From Phycisphaerae bacterium (lineage in GTDB: Bacteria > Planctomycetota > Phycisphaerae > Phycisphaerales > UBA1924), in assembly GCA_030429705.1 (NCBI GenBank), contig JAUIES010000003.1:124001-188000 (forward strand): a stretch of 64,000 nt of DNA, read 5' to 3'. A program made the translations under genes and the position numbers. Each line of letters opens with the position of its first letter. Position 1 is the stretch's first letter. Positions 43,212 through 52,680 of this stretch are shown here, piece by piece. The notes beneath the pieces are model-generated. The model was not told the DNA's origin and did no database searches. It saw nothing but the letters and a program-made list of their open reading frames with translations.

Positions 43212-43217
43212 ATCATC

Positions 43218-44198
43218 ATGCTGCGAACACCAAACCCAACTCGACCCAAGTCCATTGATCAACTGCTTGATCCGCGGCTGATCGCGCGCATTGGTCAACT
43301 CGACCTTACCAGTCGCCGCATCTTTGCGGGCAAGGTGCAGGGCGAGCGGCGATCAAAGAAACGCGGCGAGTCAGTCGAGTTCGCCGACCATCGGCCCTAT
43401 GTCATGGGTGATGACCTGCGGCATGTCGATTGGAACATCTACGGCCGCCTCGACCGGTTCTTCATGAAACTGTTCATGGAGGAAGAAGACCTGTCGCTGC
43501 ATATCGTGCTCGACGCGAGCGAGAGCATGGACTGCGGCGACCCCAACAAGTTCTTCTATATGCAGCAGACCGCGATGGCTCTCGGATACATCGGGCTCGT
43601 CAATCTCAATCGCGTCGCAATCACGACGATCGGCGGGACGCTGCGCACCGACCGCGATGGCGACGAAGTGGCTGAGCGAAAACTGCGCGGCGATGACGAT
43701 GGGCCCGTGATGCACGCGCTGCGCGACCTGCGCGGCCGCCGGCGTGTGCAGGATCTCGGGCGATTCATCTGTAGTCTCGAGCCGGGCGAGCCGACCGATT
43801 TTTCTGCGGCCGCCAAGCGACTCGCGCTCTCGCGGCGCGGGCGCGGGGTCATGGTCGTGCTCAGCGATTTCTTCATGAAGGAAGGATACGAAACCGGGCT
43901 GCGGCTGTTGGTCGGGCGCGGGTACGACCTCTTCGCGATGCAACTGCTCGCTCCGCAGGAAGTCGAGCCGGATATCACCGGCGACCTGCGGCTGCGCGAT
44001 GTTGAAGACGCGGATATGGCCGAGGTGACGATCTCGGCGCCTTTGCTCAAGAAATACAAGCAAGTGCTGGCGGCATACTGCGGCGAGTTACGCGAGTTCT
44101 GCGCCCGCCGCGAGATCTCGAACCTGACCGTGCGGACGGACATGCCGATTGACACGCTGCTGCTGGACTATCTGAGGAAGCGGGGGTTGTTGCGATGA
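43218..44198 (+). CDS. DUF58 domain protein
   Basis: A 326-residue cytoplasmic DUF58 protein, the standard MoxR partner. The signature VMGDDLRHVDWNIYGRLDRFFMKLFMEEEDL is followed by a VWA-like fold with an intact MIDAS, LDASESMD, and VVLSDFFM. Start ATG 43218, directly behind the cassette's CTGAATCAT; there is no ribosome-binding site in the required place, so insertion of the cassette may have altered its translation. Four-nt overlap with the next gene. Confidence 0.92.
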   Translation: MLRTPNPTRPKSIDQLLDPRLIARIGQLDLTSRRIFAGKVQGERRSKKRGESVEFADHRPYVMGDDLRHVDWNIYGRLDRFFMKLFMEEEDLSLHIVLDASESMDCGDPNKFFYMQQTAMALGYIGLVNLNRVAITTIGGTLRTDRDGDEVAERKLRGDDDGPVMHALRDLRGRRRVQDLGRFICSLEPGEPTDFSAAAKRLALSRRGRGVMVVLSDFFMKEGYETGLRLLVGRGYDLFAMQLLAPQEVEPDITGDLRLRDVEDADMAEVTISAPLLKKYKQVLAAYCGELREFCARREISNLTVRTDMPIDTLLLDYLRKRGLLR

Positions 44199-44671
44199 AT
44201 GAACGCAATGCAGATCGCATTCCACAACCTCCACCGGGACCGGCTCAGCGTTCGACTGACATGCCACTATCTGAAAAGTCGTTCTGGTCTTCAGGTAAGC
44301 TGCCGGCGGAGATCGACAGGCGATGGAATCGAGCGTTCGAGCTTTACGAGCAAGGAAAGATCGAGCGAGAAGAGGGGCGGCGAATTTCCAGTTTGCGAGA
44401 GAGCGTGGAGTTGTGCCCTCATTCGAAGACTGCAGAATTACTGTCTCGGGAACTAGTCCGACATGGCGAGGTTTGCGAGGCCTTGGCTTGGGCAGGGTTT
44501 GCCTACGCGCTCAATCCACGAAACGACTCGGCTGCGACACACTTGGCACATTTGCTTTTTCAAAATGCGCAGCCAGAGCGAGCGTGGCAAATGGTTGCAG
44601 AGACTCTCAATCGCAATGAGGACTATGGCCCCGCCTGGCAACTGCTCGAATCGTTGGGGGCAATTCGATGA
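44195..44671 (+). CDS. Short TPR-like protein
   Basis: A 158-residue soluble, helical protein. The first ~45 residues are Pro-rich; the rest forms about three TPR-like helix pairs (RRWNRAFELYEQGKIEREEG, EALAWAGFAYALNPRN, ERAWQMVAETLNRNEDYGPA). It overlaps DUF58 and the next VWA gene by four nt each, so it belongs to the same complex or pathway. TPR proteins in Bat operons (BatE/BatD region) play scaffold roles. No exact family named. Confidence 0.7.
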   Translation: MNERNADRIPQPPPGPAQRSTDMPLSEKSFWSSGKLPAEIDRRWNRAFELYEQGKIEREEGRRISSLRESVELCPHSKTAELLSRELVRHGEVCEALAWAGFAYALNPRNDSAATHLAHLLFQNAQPERAWQMVAETLNRNEDYGPAWQLLESLGAIR

Positions 44672-46812
44672 CCTGGGCGACTCCTGGATTAGCGATGATT
44701 GCAGCCGCCATTGCGGTGCCGTCGTTGTTGATTTTGTATTTTCTGAAGTTGCGCCGCCGCAATGTTGAGATCTCGTCGACGCTGCTGTGGAAGAAGGCGA
44801 TTCAGGATCTGCACGCGAACGCGCCGTTCCAGAAACTGCGCAGGAATCTGTTGCTCTTTCTGCAATTGCTGGTGTTGGCAGCGATCTTGATCGCTCTTGC
44901 TCAGCCACAGATCATGAGCGACCGCACGACGGGCGACCTCAAAATATTCATGATCGATCGGTCTGCCAGCATGAACGCGATGGACGGTGATCCGGAATCG
45001 ACGCGCACGATCAGTCGGCTTGAACGCGCCAAAGAGTTTGCGATCGATGAGGTTGATGCGATGCGTGAGGCGGGACTGTTCAACGACGAACGGCCCGATC
45101 AGGCGATGGTCATTTCATATGCTGCGAATGCCGTGGTTGTGCAGCAGTTCACGAGCGACAAGGACGCGCTGCGGGCGGCGATCAGGTCGATTCAGCCGAC
45201 AGATGGACCGTCCCTGCTCGATGAAGCAATGCAGCTTGCCAAGAGCCGCAAAGCTTCCAAGACATTCCAGGATTCCGGTGGCGATCAATCGCCCGATGCC
45301 GAGACAGAGACCCGTGAGATTGAAGGTCTCACCGCAGGGCCCCCCCAGCAGATTCATATCTTTTCAGATGGCAATGCCCTTGATGCAGCCGATGTCCTGC
45401 CCGCGGTTGAAGATTCTGTGTTTTACCACGCGATCGGGCTGCCCGATGCAAAGAATCTCGGCATCACTTCGCTGCGTGCGGAGCGCAGTTACGAGAATCC
45501 GGTCGAACTGACGATTTTTGCAGCGATCGAAAGTACCGATTCGGTGGCGCGTGTTGTCGATGTAGAGTTACGCGTTGATGGTGTGCCGGTCGCGACCAAA
45601 GAAGTGACGCTGCCCGCGAGTGTGGCAACCGGTGCGACGACAAGCGATGTCGAGGGTGAAGACCCGCAGGCCGCCCAGGCGATGCCCGGTTCTGGAGGGA
45701 TTGCGTTTCCGCTTGAAATGAGTCGGGGCGCTTTGGTCGAGGTCCGTCTTGAAGGGCTCGATGAGGGCGATGTGCTGGAAACTGACAATACTGGGTATCT
45801 GATTGTCCCGCCCGCGCAGCAGACCGCGGTTGCCGTGGTGTCGCCCGATGATATTTTTATTGGTGAGGCGCTCAGCGGCCTTCCGTTGTCGCGCCTTGAT
45901 GTGTTCACGCCCGCCCAGTTTGAAGCGATGATGAAGGACGGCCGAAGTGTTGAGTACGAGGTTGTTGTGCTCGACCGTTGGCTGCCTCCGGCGACCGGCG
46001 AGGCGTTTCCGCCCGGGCGCTGGTTGTCGTTTGGATCGGTACCTGACGGACCAGGCGGCGTCATCAGCGCGGGCATAGACGGCATCACCACGATCATCGA
46101 TTCGCAGACTGACCACCCGGTGTTGCGCTCACTGACGCTCGATCCACTTGTTATTGCCAAGATGCAACGGGTCGAGATCCCGGAAGATTCTGGTGTGCAG
46201 GTGCTTGCCGAAGCCGCGGGCGGGCCGGCGATTCTTGAGATGTCGGGTGTCGAGTATCGATCGATTGTTGTGCCGTGGGAGATCGAGCAGTCCAACTGGC
46301 CGTTCCAGGTCGGATTTGTCGTCTTTCTTGCCGGTGCGATTGATTATCTGAGTAGTGATTCGTTTTCGGAAGCGGATGCCGGGGGGGCTGCCCGACAGTT
46401 CCGACCGGGCGATATCCTCGCCGACCGACTGCCGCTCAACGCTGTCGATGTCGATGTGGCCCTCGTGCCGGGCGGCGACGCCGAATCGACGACACCCACC
46501 GGCGATGGCCGCATTACCTTCGGCCCGATCGACAAGACCGGTGTCTACCGTGTGCGATGGACGGGGTCACCCGGTGCGACCGATGTCGTCGAAGGCGATC
46601 GCGTCAGCCGGTTTTTCGCAGCCAACATGTCCAGTTCGCCTGAGTCCGATGTACGCACCGCCGAGCGCATGGTGCTCGCGTCGCAGACCGTGGCAGCTCA
46701 GGAGCAAGAGGCCCGCAGCGAGGTTCGGCGGCTTTGGCCATGGCTCATCCTCGCAGGACTCGGCATCATCATGTTCGAGTGGTTCATCTACAACCGGAAG
46801 GTGTATGTGTGA
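44668..46812 (+). CDS. BatA-type membrane protein with VWA domain
   Basis: A 714-residue membrane protein. The N-terminal BatA region is MIAAAIAVPSLLILYFLKLRRR followed by LLLFLQLLVLAAILIALAQP (two helices, residues about 10-90). The VWA domain carries the intact MIDAS MIDRSASMN (about 93-101); long beta-rich extracytoplasmic region; a last helix near the C-terminus (LWPWLILAGLGIIMFEWFIYN). With MoxR and DUF58 it forms the conserved core of an aerotolerance-like operon. It ends in TGATG overlapping the next gene. Confidence 0.85.
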   Translation: MTWATPGLAMIAAAIAVPSLLILYFLKLRRRNVEISSTLLWKKAIQDLHANAPFQKLRRNLLLFLQLLVLAAILIALAQPQIMSDRTTGDLKIFMIDRSASMNAMDGDPESTRTISRLERAKEFAIDEVDAMREAGLFNDERPDQAMVISYAANAVVVQQFTSDKDALRAAIRSIQPTDGPSLLDEAMQLAKSRKASKTFQDSGGDQSPDAETETREIEGLTAGPPQQIHIFSDGNALDAADVLPAVEDSVFYHAIGLPDAKNLGITSLRAERSYENPVELTIFAAIESTDSVARVVDVELRVDGVPVATKEVTLPASVATGATTSDVEGEDPQAAQAMPGSGGIAFPLEMSRGALVEVRLEGLDEGDVLETDNTGYLIVPPAQQTAVAVVSPDDIFIGEALSGLPLSRLDVFTPAQFEAMMKDGRSVEYEVVVLDRWLPPATGEAFPPGRWLSFGSVPDGPGGVISAGIDGITTIIDSQTDHPVLRSLTLDPLVIAKMQRVEIPEDSGVQVLAEAAGGPAILEMSGVEYRSIVVPWEIEQSNWPFQVGFVVFLAGAIDYLSSDSFSEADAGGAARQFRPGDILADRLPLNAVDVDVALVPGGDAESTTPTGDGRITFGPIDKTGVYRVRWTGSPGATDVVEGDRVSRFFAANMSSSPESDVRTAERMVLASQTVAAQEQEARSEVRRLWPWLILAGLGIIMFEWFIYNRKVYV

Positions 46813-49016
46813 TGGCCCGCTTCCTCTGGCTTTGTCTGGCGCTCTGCGTCAGTCTGGTTGTTTCCACCGATGCGTCGGCTGCGCCTGACGATAAACTGAC
46901 CATCGTGCCGCAGTTTGGGTACGACGGGATCCTTGCGACTGAGTACTGGATGCCGTGCCGGTTTATCTTGACCTCGGCAACCACACCCTTGACCGGGACG
47001 CTGACCTGTCAGTATCTGCAGGACGGTTCACAACAGGCGAGCACCACGACTCGATTTAGCCTGACACCCGGTCTTGCGACGCCCGTTGATGTCGGCGTGA
47101 GTTTGCAGTCATCAGTGCGCAGCATGAACATGACTATCCGCGATGATCGCGGCAGGGTGGTTGCGCGACAGTTCTTCGACTTTGATCGCCCGGATCGGTC
47201 GAAGATTCCGTTCGCGCCGCCTGTGCTCGTGTCGACAAAGACGACCTTGCTCGCTGTTGGGCTCGAAGCGTTGGTCGAGGCAGGCAACGCCTGGGCCCGC
47301 GACATGTACACGCCCACAGACATGGGCTATGTGGTGACCGGCGACGCAGCGAACGATCTTCCAGTCGAGAGTCGATTCCGCGTGTCTGGCGTTGAGCCGG
47401 ACAAACTGTTTGCGTTCTGGAGTGCATACGACGGCGTGCAGTGCATCATCGTGCGTGCATCGGTCATCACGGCGCTTCCTGAACGAACCCGTCGCGCGAT
47501 CCTTGATTGGCAACGCGGCGGAGGGGAACTTGTCGTCATTGTCGATGACGCGTCAAATGCCTGGAGGCGCTGGCTGCCCGAAGGCCAGGCGGGGGATCTG
47601 GTCACACTTGACGAGACCAGGACAGTTCCTGCATCGATCGCATTCGATGGTTTCGTAAGCCACACAAAGGAAGTCAGCGCTCAAGATGCTTCACTTGCAG
47701 ATCCTGTAGAAATGCTGCCTGCCCGCGTGCTTTCGTTAACACCTCAGGGCCAAAATCACGCGTGGACAACATTGTTCCGAGGCAACTATGGCGGCGGGGC
47801 AGGTCTCATCGCACGCGGACCGGCTGGTCTGGGTTTTGTCACGATCGTCGGGTTTGATCCGGCGCAGGTCGCGGCGTTGCAGTCGAAGAAAACGCGCTCC
47901 CTCGCCTGGGGTTTCGTGCTCAACGAGATTATCACGCAAATCGCTGACCCGGTGGAAGACCATCAGATGCGCTACTACGCCAGTGGGTCTGGTGCGACCG
48001 CGAACGAAGCAAACGCGCTCAACTCAGCCATGGATGCAACGCTGCGCACCACGGGCATGAGCAGCAGCGTGCTGTACTTGATCATTGTCGTTCTCGTCGG
48101 GTTTGTGATTGCTGTTGGCCCGATTGACGCACTTGTGTTGCGGCGGTTTCGGCTGCGGCATTGGTCCTGGTTGACTGCGCTGATTTGGATTGTTCTGGCG
48201 TCTCTCCTCGCTGTGCAAGTGCCAAATCTCACACTTGGGGGGGCAACGCATTTCGGGCGTTTCGCAGTGACAGACGCAGTCCTCGATGACGAAGCCAACC
48301 CGGTCACATCGTGGACGACCGGTGTGAACACGATCTATGCCGGATCCGCTGCAAAGATTCAAACCATCGACAATCGGTCCGGATCGTGGTGGCGTGGTAT
48401 CTCGCCGATCAGTGTCTGGCAGTTTGGTGGGAATCGACCGGCAGGAGCGCTCGGCACGCTCAATCTGATGATGCGAAACGAAGTGAGCAGCACCGGCACA
48501 CGCTTGACCTCGTCTCCAGCCGCCATGCCACAGCGCGGGTGGACCGCTCGGGCCATGCTCGATGTCGCACCGTCAGCGCCGATTGTCACAGCAACGCTTG
48601 ATGGGTCTGATGGTGGCTGGGTGTTGTCGTTGCAACAGCATTCAATCGATGTACAGATCAGTGGCGTTGATGTTACCGTGGGTCGATCAACCTGGCGCAA
48701 GCAGGATATTGAGTTTGAACGACCGATCAGTCTCATGCAGTCTGAAGCGCGACCAGCACAACGCATGAAGGACCGTGACTTTAACACTCGATTCGCCGGG
48801 TCGCTCGATTATTCTTCCACGATGCAGTTCTTGCCCGGGTCTGCGAATCGTCACAAGACGCTGCTGCATCTGGCGGACTCACCTCACATGGCGATGATTG
48901 AAGTTGCATACTCGACCTCAGTGCCAGTGTTCGAAGTGTCAGGTGTCGACACCATTGAAGAGCGAGGGATCGTGCGACTCATCGTGCCCATTCGTCAGCA
49001 GGAGCCAACGCCTTGA
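46812..49016 (+). CDS. Exported, membrane-anchored protein of the MoxR/VWA cluster
   Basis: A 734-residue protein: signal peptide 1-23 (ending DASAAPD), a long extracytoplasmic beta-rich region, and two to three helices at about 415-480 (SVLYLIIVVLVGFVIAVGPI, WLTALIWIVLASLLAVQV). The pattern helix-x-GPID-x-(L/V)LRRF recalls the DUF4350/putative GATase-like membrane proteins of this neighbourhood. No enzyme motif recognised. ATG 46812 overlaps the preceding stop; the frame is open further upstream but lacks a signal peptide there. Confidence 0.7.
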   Translation: MARFLWLCLALCVSLVVSTDASAAPDDKLTIVPQFGYDGILATEYWMPCRFILTSATTPLTGTLTCQYLQDGSQQASTTTRFSLTPGLATPVDVGVSLQSSVRSMNMTIRDDRGRVVARQFFDFDRPDRSKIPFAPPVLVSTKTTLLAVGLEALVEAGNAWARDMYTPTDMGYVVTGDAANDLPVESRFRVSGVEPDKLFAFWSAYDGVQCIIVRASVITALPERTRRAILDWQRGGGELVVIVDDASNAWRRWLPEGQAGDLVTLDETRTVPASIAFDGFVSHTKEVSAQDASLADPVEMLPARVLSLTPQGQNHAWTTLFRGNYGGGAGLIARGPAGLGFVTIVGFDPAQVAALQSKKTRSLAWGFVLNEIITQIADPVEDHQMRYYASGSGATANEANALNSAMDATLRTTGMSSSVLYLIIVVLVGFVIAVGPIDALVLRRFRLRHWSWLTALIWIVLASLLAVQVPNLTLGGATHFGRFAVTDAVLDDEANPVTSWTTGVNTIYAGSAAKIQTIDNRSGSWWRGISPISVWQFGGNRPAGALGTLNLMMRNEVSSTGTRLTSSPAAMPQRGWTARAMLDVAPSAPIVTATLDGSDGGWVLSLQQHSIDVQISGVDVTVGRSTWRKQDIEFERPISLMQSEARPAQRMKDRDFNTRFAGSLDYSSTMQFLPGSANRHKTLLHLADSPHMAMIEVAYSTSVPVFEVSGVDTIEERGIVRLIVPIRQQEPTP

Positions 49017-49945
49017 TTGAACTGAAAAACATCAGCAAACGCTATGGCAAGTTGACTGCTGTCGATGATCTCACGCTCAGCATCGGCCCGGGCGAAGTGT
49101 TCGGGTTCATTGGTCCCAACGGTGCGGGCAAGAGCACGACGATGAAGATTCTCTCATGCCTGCTTCGGCCCGACGAGGGTGTCGCGACGGTGGGGGGATT
49201 CAATGTCATGCGCGATGGCGATGAGATTCGCCGCATACTTGGGTACATGCCCGATTTTCTCGGTGTCTATGACGACCTCACGGTCGACGAGTACCTCCAG
49301 TTCTTTGCATCAGCATTTTCTATTGCCCGCAGCAAACGCCGAGCGGTCGTCGACAGCGTGCTCGAACTCACCGACCTCACCCATAAAAAGAACACCATGG
49401 TCAGTGGCTTGAGCCGAGGCATGCAGCAACGACTCGGTGTTGCCCGCGTGCTCATTCATGAGCCCAAAGTGCTCCTGTTGGATGAACCCGCGAGTGGACT
49501 CGACCCGCGGGCACGCATCGAAATGCGCGAACTGCTCACCGAACTCGCGCGCATGGGCAAGGTGCTCATGGTGTCGAGTCATATTCTCTCCGAGTTGGCC
49601 GAGATGTGTACCAGCATCGGCATCATCGAGCAAGGCAAGTTGCTTTATGCGGGGTCGCTCGAAGACGCACTCATCCGCGCCAAGGTTGGCGAGACCATCC
49701 GTGTGACGCTCGAAAATGCCGATGTTGCACCGCAGATCGCGGACCGACTCGAGCGAGACGAACGGGTGACGAGCGTTCACGCGAACGGCGCAGTCCTCGA
49801 CATTGAACTCAAGACCATTGGTGATCCACATCACTTCATCGTTGATCAGGTCATCAGTGCCGGGGGTCGACTCGTCTCGGTCGTGCCGCGCGAAATCAAA
49901 CTGGAAGACGCTTTCCTCACGCTGACAAAAGGGGCGGTGCAGTGA
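49013..49945 (+). CDS. ABC transporter ATP-binding protein
   Basis: A 310-residue ATPase of the NatA/GldA/CcmA-like exporter class: Walker A GPNGAGKSTTM (about residues 37-47), signature LSRGMQQRLGVAR, Walker B VLLLDEPASGLDP, and switch His in MVSSHILSE. The C-terminal ~80 residues are the accessory domain found in this class. TTG start in the previous stop, and its own stop overlaps the permease GTG. It forms a two-gene transporter with the next gene. Confidence 0.93.
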   Translation: MIELKNISKRYGKLTAVDDLTLSIGPGEVFGFIGPNGAGKSTTMKILSCLLRPDEGVATVGGFNVMRDGDEIRRILGYMPDFLGVYDDLTVDEYLQFFASAFSIARSKRRAVVDSVLELTDLTHKKNTMVSGLSRGMQQRLGVARVLIHEPKVLLLDEPASGLDPRARIEMRELLTELARMGKVLMVSSHILSELAEMCTSIGIIEQGKLLYAGSLEDALIRAKVGETIRVTLENADVAPQIADRLERDERVTSVHANGAVLDIELKTIGDPHHFIVDQVISAGGRLVSVVPREIKLEDAFLTLTKGAVQ

Positions 49946-51798
49946 AACTTCGGCTGGTTAGTCCAGTTCGGTTGTTCTTCGGCCCGATCTTTCAGATGGA
50001 GGTGCGGACAGCCGGTCGGCGCACAAGCACCTACGTGTTTCGTTCCTTCCTCGCAGCGCTGATCCTTGCTTTCTTTTCGCTGGTTTTGCTCGGTTCGTGG
50101 TCGAGCGTGTCGTGGGAGGAGTCTTCGTTGGCCCGTTTGCAGGCGGGACAGAACATTGCCCCCTCCCTGGCGTCATACATCATCTGGACGCAGTACATTG
50201 CGCTGGTTCTGCTTGCTCCGATTATCACCGGCCCGGCATTGTGCGATGAACGCCGCAACCGCACGATGGCGGCCCTCCTCACGACACCGCTTTCCGCATG
50301 GGAAATTGTTCTCGGGAAGTTGTCCGGTCGACTGACACAGGCGTTGATCCTCGCACTGATATCGACGCCGATGATCTTTGCCGCACGCGTGCTCGGCGGG
50401 CTCAGTGTCGAAGGTGTGGTGGCTGCGGTCATCTTGACCGGCATCAGCGTTATTCTCTGTTCGTCGTTGGCATTACTCGCATCCGCGGGTTCGCCGCGTG
50501 CAACGACAGCGGCCTCGACCGGGTTCATGTTGTTTCTGTTTTTCAACTTTGGCCCGCTCCTGCTCGCGGTGATGTACAACGCGTGGATTCAGCCAAACTT
50601 CGCAGGTCTCCCCATGATCCCGTGGACATGGGCGTTCTTCACCTCGCTCCCGTTTGCGCTGGGCATGGTTGTGTTGACGCACTTCGGCGGTGCACCGGTT
50701 GCAGCCGGATCGAGCACGATGGAAATGTGGGGCTATGCAGCCTTGTATGGCGCCGCGTTATCGTCCATTGCGATCTTGCTCGCCGGGTGCAGTCTCCGTG
50801 GCGCAATGCGACGAAGTCCGGATGACTTGATGAGCGCTCCAGCCTCCAAAAAGAAGAGGAAGAAGCGAAAGACGAAGCGACGCAAAGGCGAAGCAGCACC
50901 AGAGGAATTGACTGAAGCCTGGTCAGAAGATGACGAAGTCCAGCAGGATTCACGCGAAGTCAGCGATCGACCGGTCCTGTGGCGCGAAACGCGCGCGGGG
51001 GCATTCCGCAAACGCCGGCGACTGATCGAGTCGCTCCTCGTCATCTTCGTCGTCTTTGGATTGATGTACTACAACGGAGGTCTGCAAGAGCCGGCTGCAC
51101 ACATTATTGTCGCCATGGTCGGGGGGGCGATCCTGATGATTCAGGCGATCTTTGGCACGACCGGCACCATCGCACACGAACGCGAATCGCGCACACTTGA
51201 TGTCCTCATGACCACGCCGATGCGACCGAGAGCAATCATCTGGGGCAAACTGCTCGGGTCACTCCGGAGACTGTGGTTTGTGCCCGCGGTGATCGGGGCC
51301 CATTTTGTCATCGGCGTGGCAATCGGTGTGTTCCACCCTGCGCTGTTGATCCTCGCACCGATCGTCATGGTGCCGGCGGTGATCTTTTTCGAGAGTACCG
51401 GGCTCTTGCTGAGTGTGGTTTTGCGCAAGGGGACCAGTGCTGCCGTCGCAAACATGTTCCTGGCGCTCTTTGTCTATCTCGGCGCACCGTTGATCATGGT
51501 GATCATTCAAAATGTCACGAACCTCTATGGCAGTTCGTCCTATGACACCATCTTCACCGGCATCATGATCTTCAATCCGTTCGTGATGGGCGGGATCGCG
51601 TTAGTCGGAACCGGTACGCTGTTCGACTACAGCGGGCACATGTCTTCGCCCGAGTTCCACATGCCGACTGGTGAAGTCGGCTTGCTCGGGTTTCTCGTGT
51701 TGATCTGCGCGAGCGGACTCAGTCAGATTGGCTGTGCATTCGTCGCACTAGCAGCAGCGTCGCGCCTGTTACCCGAGCGATTCGGTCGTTCAAGTTAA
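49942..51798 (+). CDS. ABC-2 type permease of the cluster
   Basis: A 618-residue permease with two ABC-2-like halves. Each half has a membrane-bound region preceded by the conserved GPALCDERRNRTMAALLTTP or TIAHERESRTLDVLMTTPM motif, in which E-R-x-x-x-T-x-x-x-L-x-x-T-P is the coupling helix. The two halves are linked by a Lys/Arg-rich cytoplasmic loop (about 295-350, with KKKRKKRKTKRRKGE). About twelve helices. It pairs with the ATPase it overlaps. In gliding bacteria comparable transporters associate with DUF4340 proteins; the DUF4340 gene in this window is at 7.7-9.1 kb. Confidence 0.86.
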   Translation: MKLRLVSPVRLFFGPIFQMEVRTAGRRTSTYVFRSFLAALILAFFSLVLLGSWSSVSWEESSLARLQAGQNIAPSLASYIIWTQYIALVLLAPIITGPALCDERRNRTMAALLTTPLSAWEIVLGKLSGRLTQALILALISTPMIFAARVLGGLSVEGVVAAVILTGISVILCSSLALLASAGSPRATTAASTGFMLFLFFNFGPLLLAVMYNAWIQPNFAGLPMIPWTWAFFTSLPFALGMVVLTHFGGAPVAAGSSTMEMWGYAALYGAALSSIAILLAGCSLRGAMRRSPDDLMSAPASKKKRKKRKTKRRKGEAAPEELTEAWSEDDEVQQDSREVSDRPVLWRETRAGAFRKRRRLIESLLVIFVVFGLMYYNGGLQEPAAHIIVAMVGGAILMIQAIFGTTGTIAHERESRTLDVLMTTPMRPRAIIWGKLLGSLRRLWFVPAVIGAHFVIGVAIGVFHPALLILAPIVMVPAVIFFESTGLLLSVVLRKGTSAAVANMFLALFVYLGAPLIMVIIQNVTNLYGSSSYDTIFTGIMIFNPFVMGGIALVGTGTLFDYSGHMSSPEFHMPTGEVGLLGFLVLICASGLSQIGCAFVALAAASRLLPERFGRSS

Positions 51799-51855
51799 GC
51801 CGTAAGCGCACAAGCATCAGCCCGCCAGCAGGATAGAATGGATTCGATTCATTGG

Positions 51856-52680
51856 TTACCAGTGCCGTCCGGTTGAGAACATCTCAGGTTTCTCTTCGAC
51901 CCGCATGCGGGAACTACCCTTGAGTGTGCGCAACTCGATCGGGTTCGTTTGCCCGTTCCAGACACCGGACCACTGTCCGACTTCAACACGAACCTGGGTA
52001 GCGCGGCCGTACTTCGATCCAAACCCGACGCGGCCATCATCAGACTGAACGATAATCGTGCCACCTGAGTTTGGAGCGAGGACCAGATTGACATCGCCTT
52101 CTGAAGTGCGCAGGTTGATGGGGTCTTTGATCGCTCGGCTCGTGCGGACCTCGATGTGACCGCCGGTACCGATTTCAAAGCCGCTGGAAATCGTGTGAGC
52201 GCCGCCCGCGCCGACGACGGTGACATAGCCACCGGCGTTACGCACGAAGACACCATCGCAGGAAGGCATCAGAATCTTGAGTTCCGTCGCCACCGGTTTC
52301 GACGCATCCGGGGTGGCTTGCGAAAGAACACGGAGGACCGCGTTGTCACCCTCGATGACATGATCTGCGACGACCCAGTCTTCGTTGCGAATCTCTTCCC
52401 ATTCGTCGTCTGAGTATCCGCCTCGCCAGTGCGCCCGGCCGTAGACCATGGCCTGTTCGTATCGGTCGCTGACAAGAATGGTGACCGAGCCGTTCAAGTT
52501 TTCCACATCGATGGCGGTACGGCGGCTGCCATCAATGACTTCCCCGGTGATTGGGATGAGGTCAGAAAACGGTGTAGCGAGTCCGTCGGGGCGAAGTTCA
52601 CGAATCTGACTGAACCCTTTGCAACCACCCAAAACAAGTGGGGCAAAGGCCAGGAGTGCAGCGACGGTCAATTTACGCAT
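51856..52680 (-). CDS. DUF4097-like beta-helix lipoprotein
   Basis: A 274-residue lipoprotein: lipobox LVLGGC at about 17-22, cleaved at Cys. After about 100 residues of beta-type sequence comes a right-handed helix-like region with repeated strands such as GVFVRNAGGYVTVVGAGGAHTISSG, GHIEVRTSRAIKDPINLRTSEGDVNLVLAPN, as in DUF4097/adhesin-like domains. Start ATG 52680 or 52692. Envelope location is clear; function unknown. Confidence 0.72.
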   Translation of the reverse strand: MRKLTVAALLAFAPLVLGGCKGFSQIRELRPDGLATPFSDLIPITGEVIDGSRRTAIDVENLNGSVTILVSDRYEQAMVYGRAHWRGGYSDDEWEEIRNEDWVVADHVIEGDNAVLRVLSQATPDASKPVATELKILMPSCDGVFVRNAGGYVTVVGAGGAHTISSGFEIGTGGHIEVRTSRAIKDPINLRTSEGDVNLVLAPNSGGTIIVQSDDGRVGFGSKYGRATQVRVEVGQWSGVWNGQTNPIELRTLKGSSRMRVEEKPEMFSTGRHW

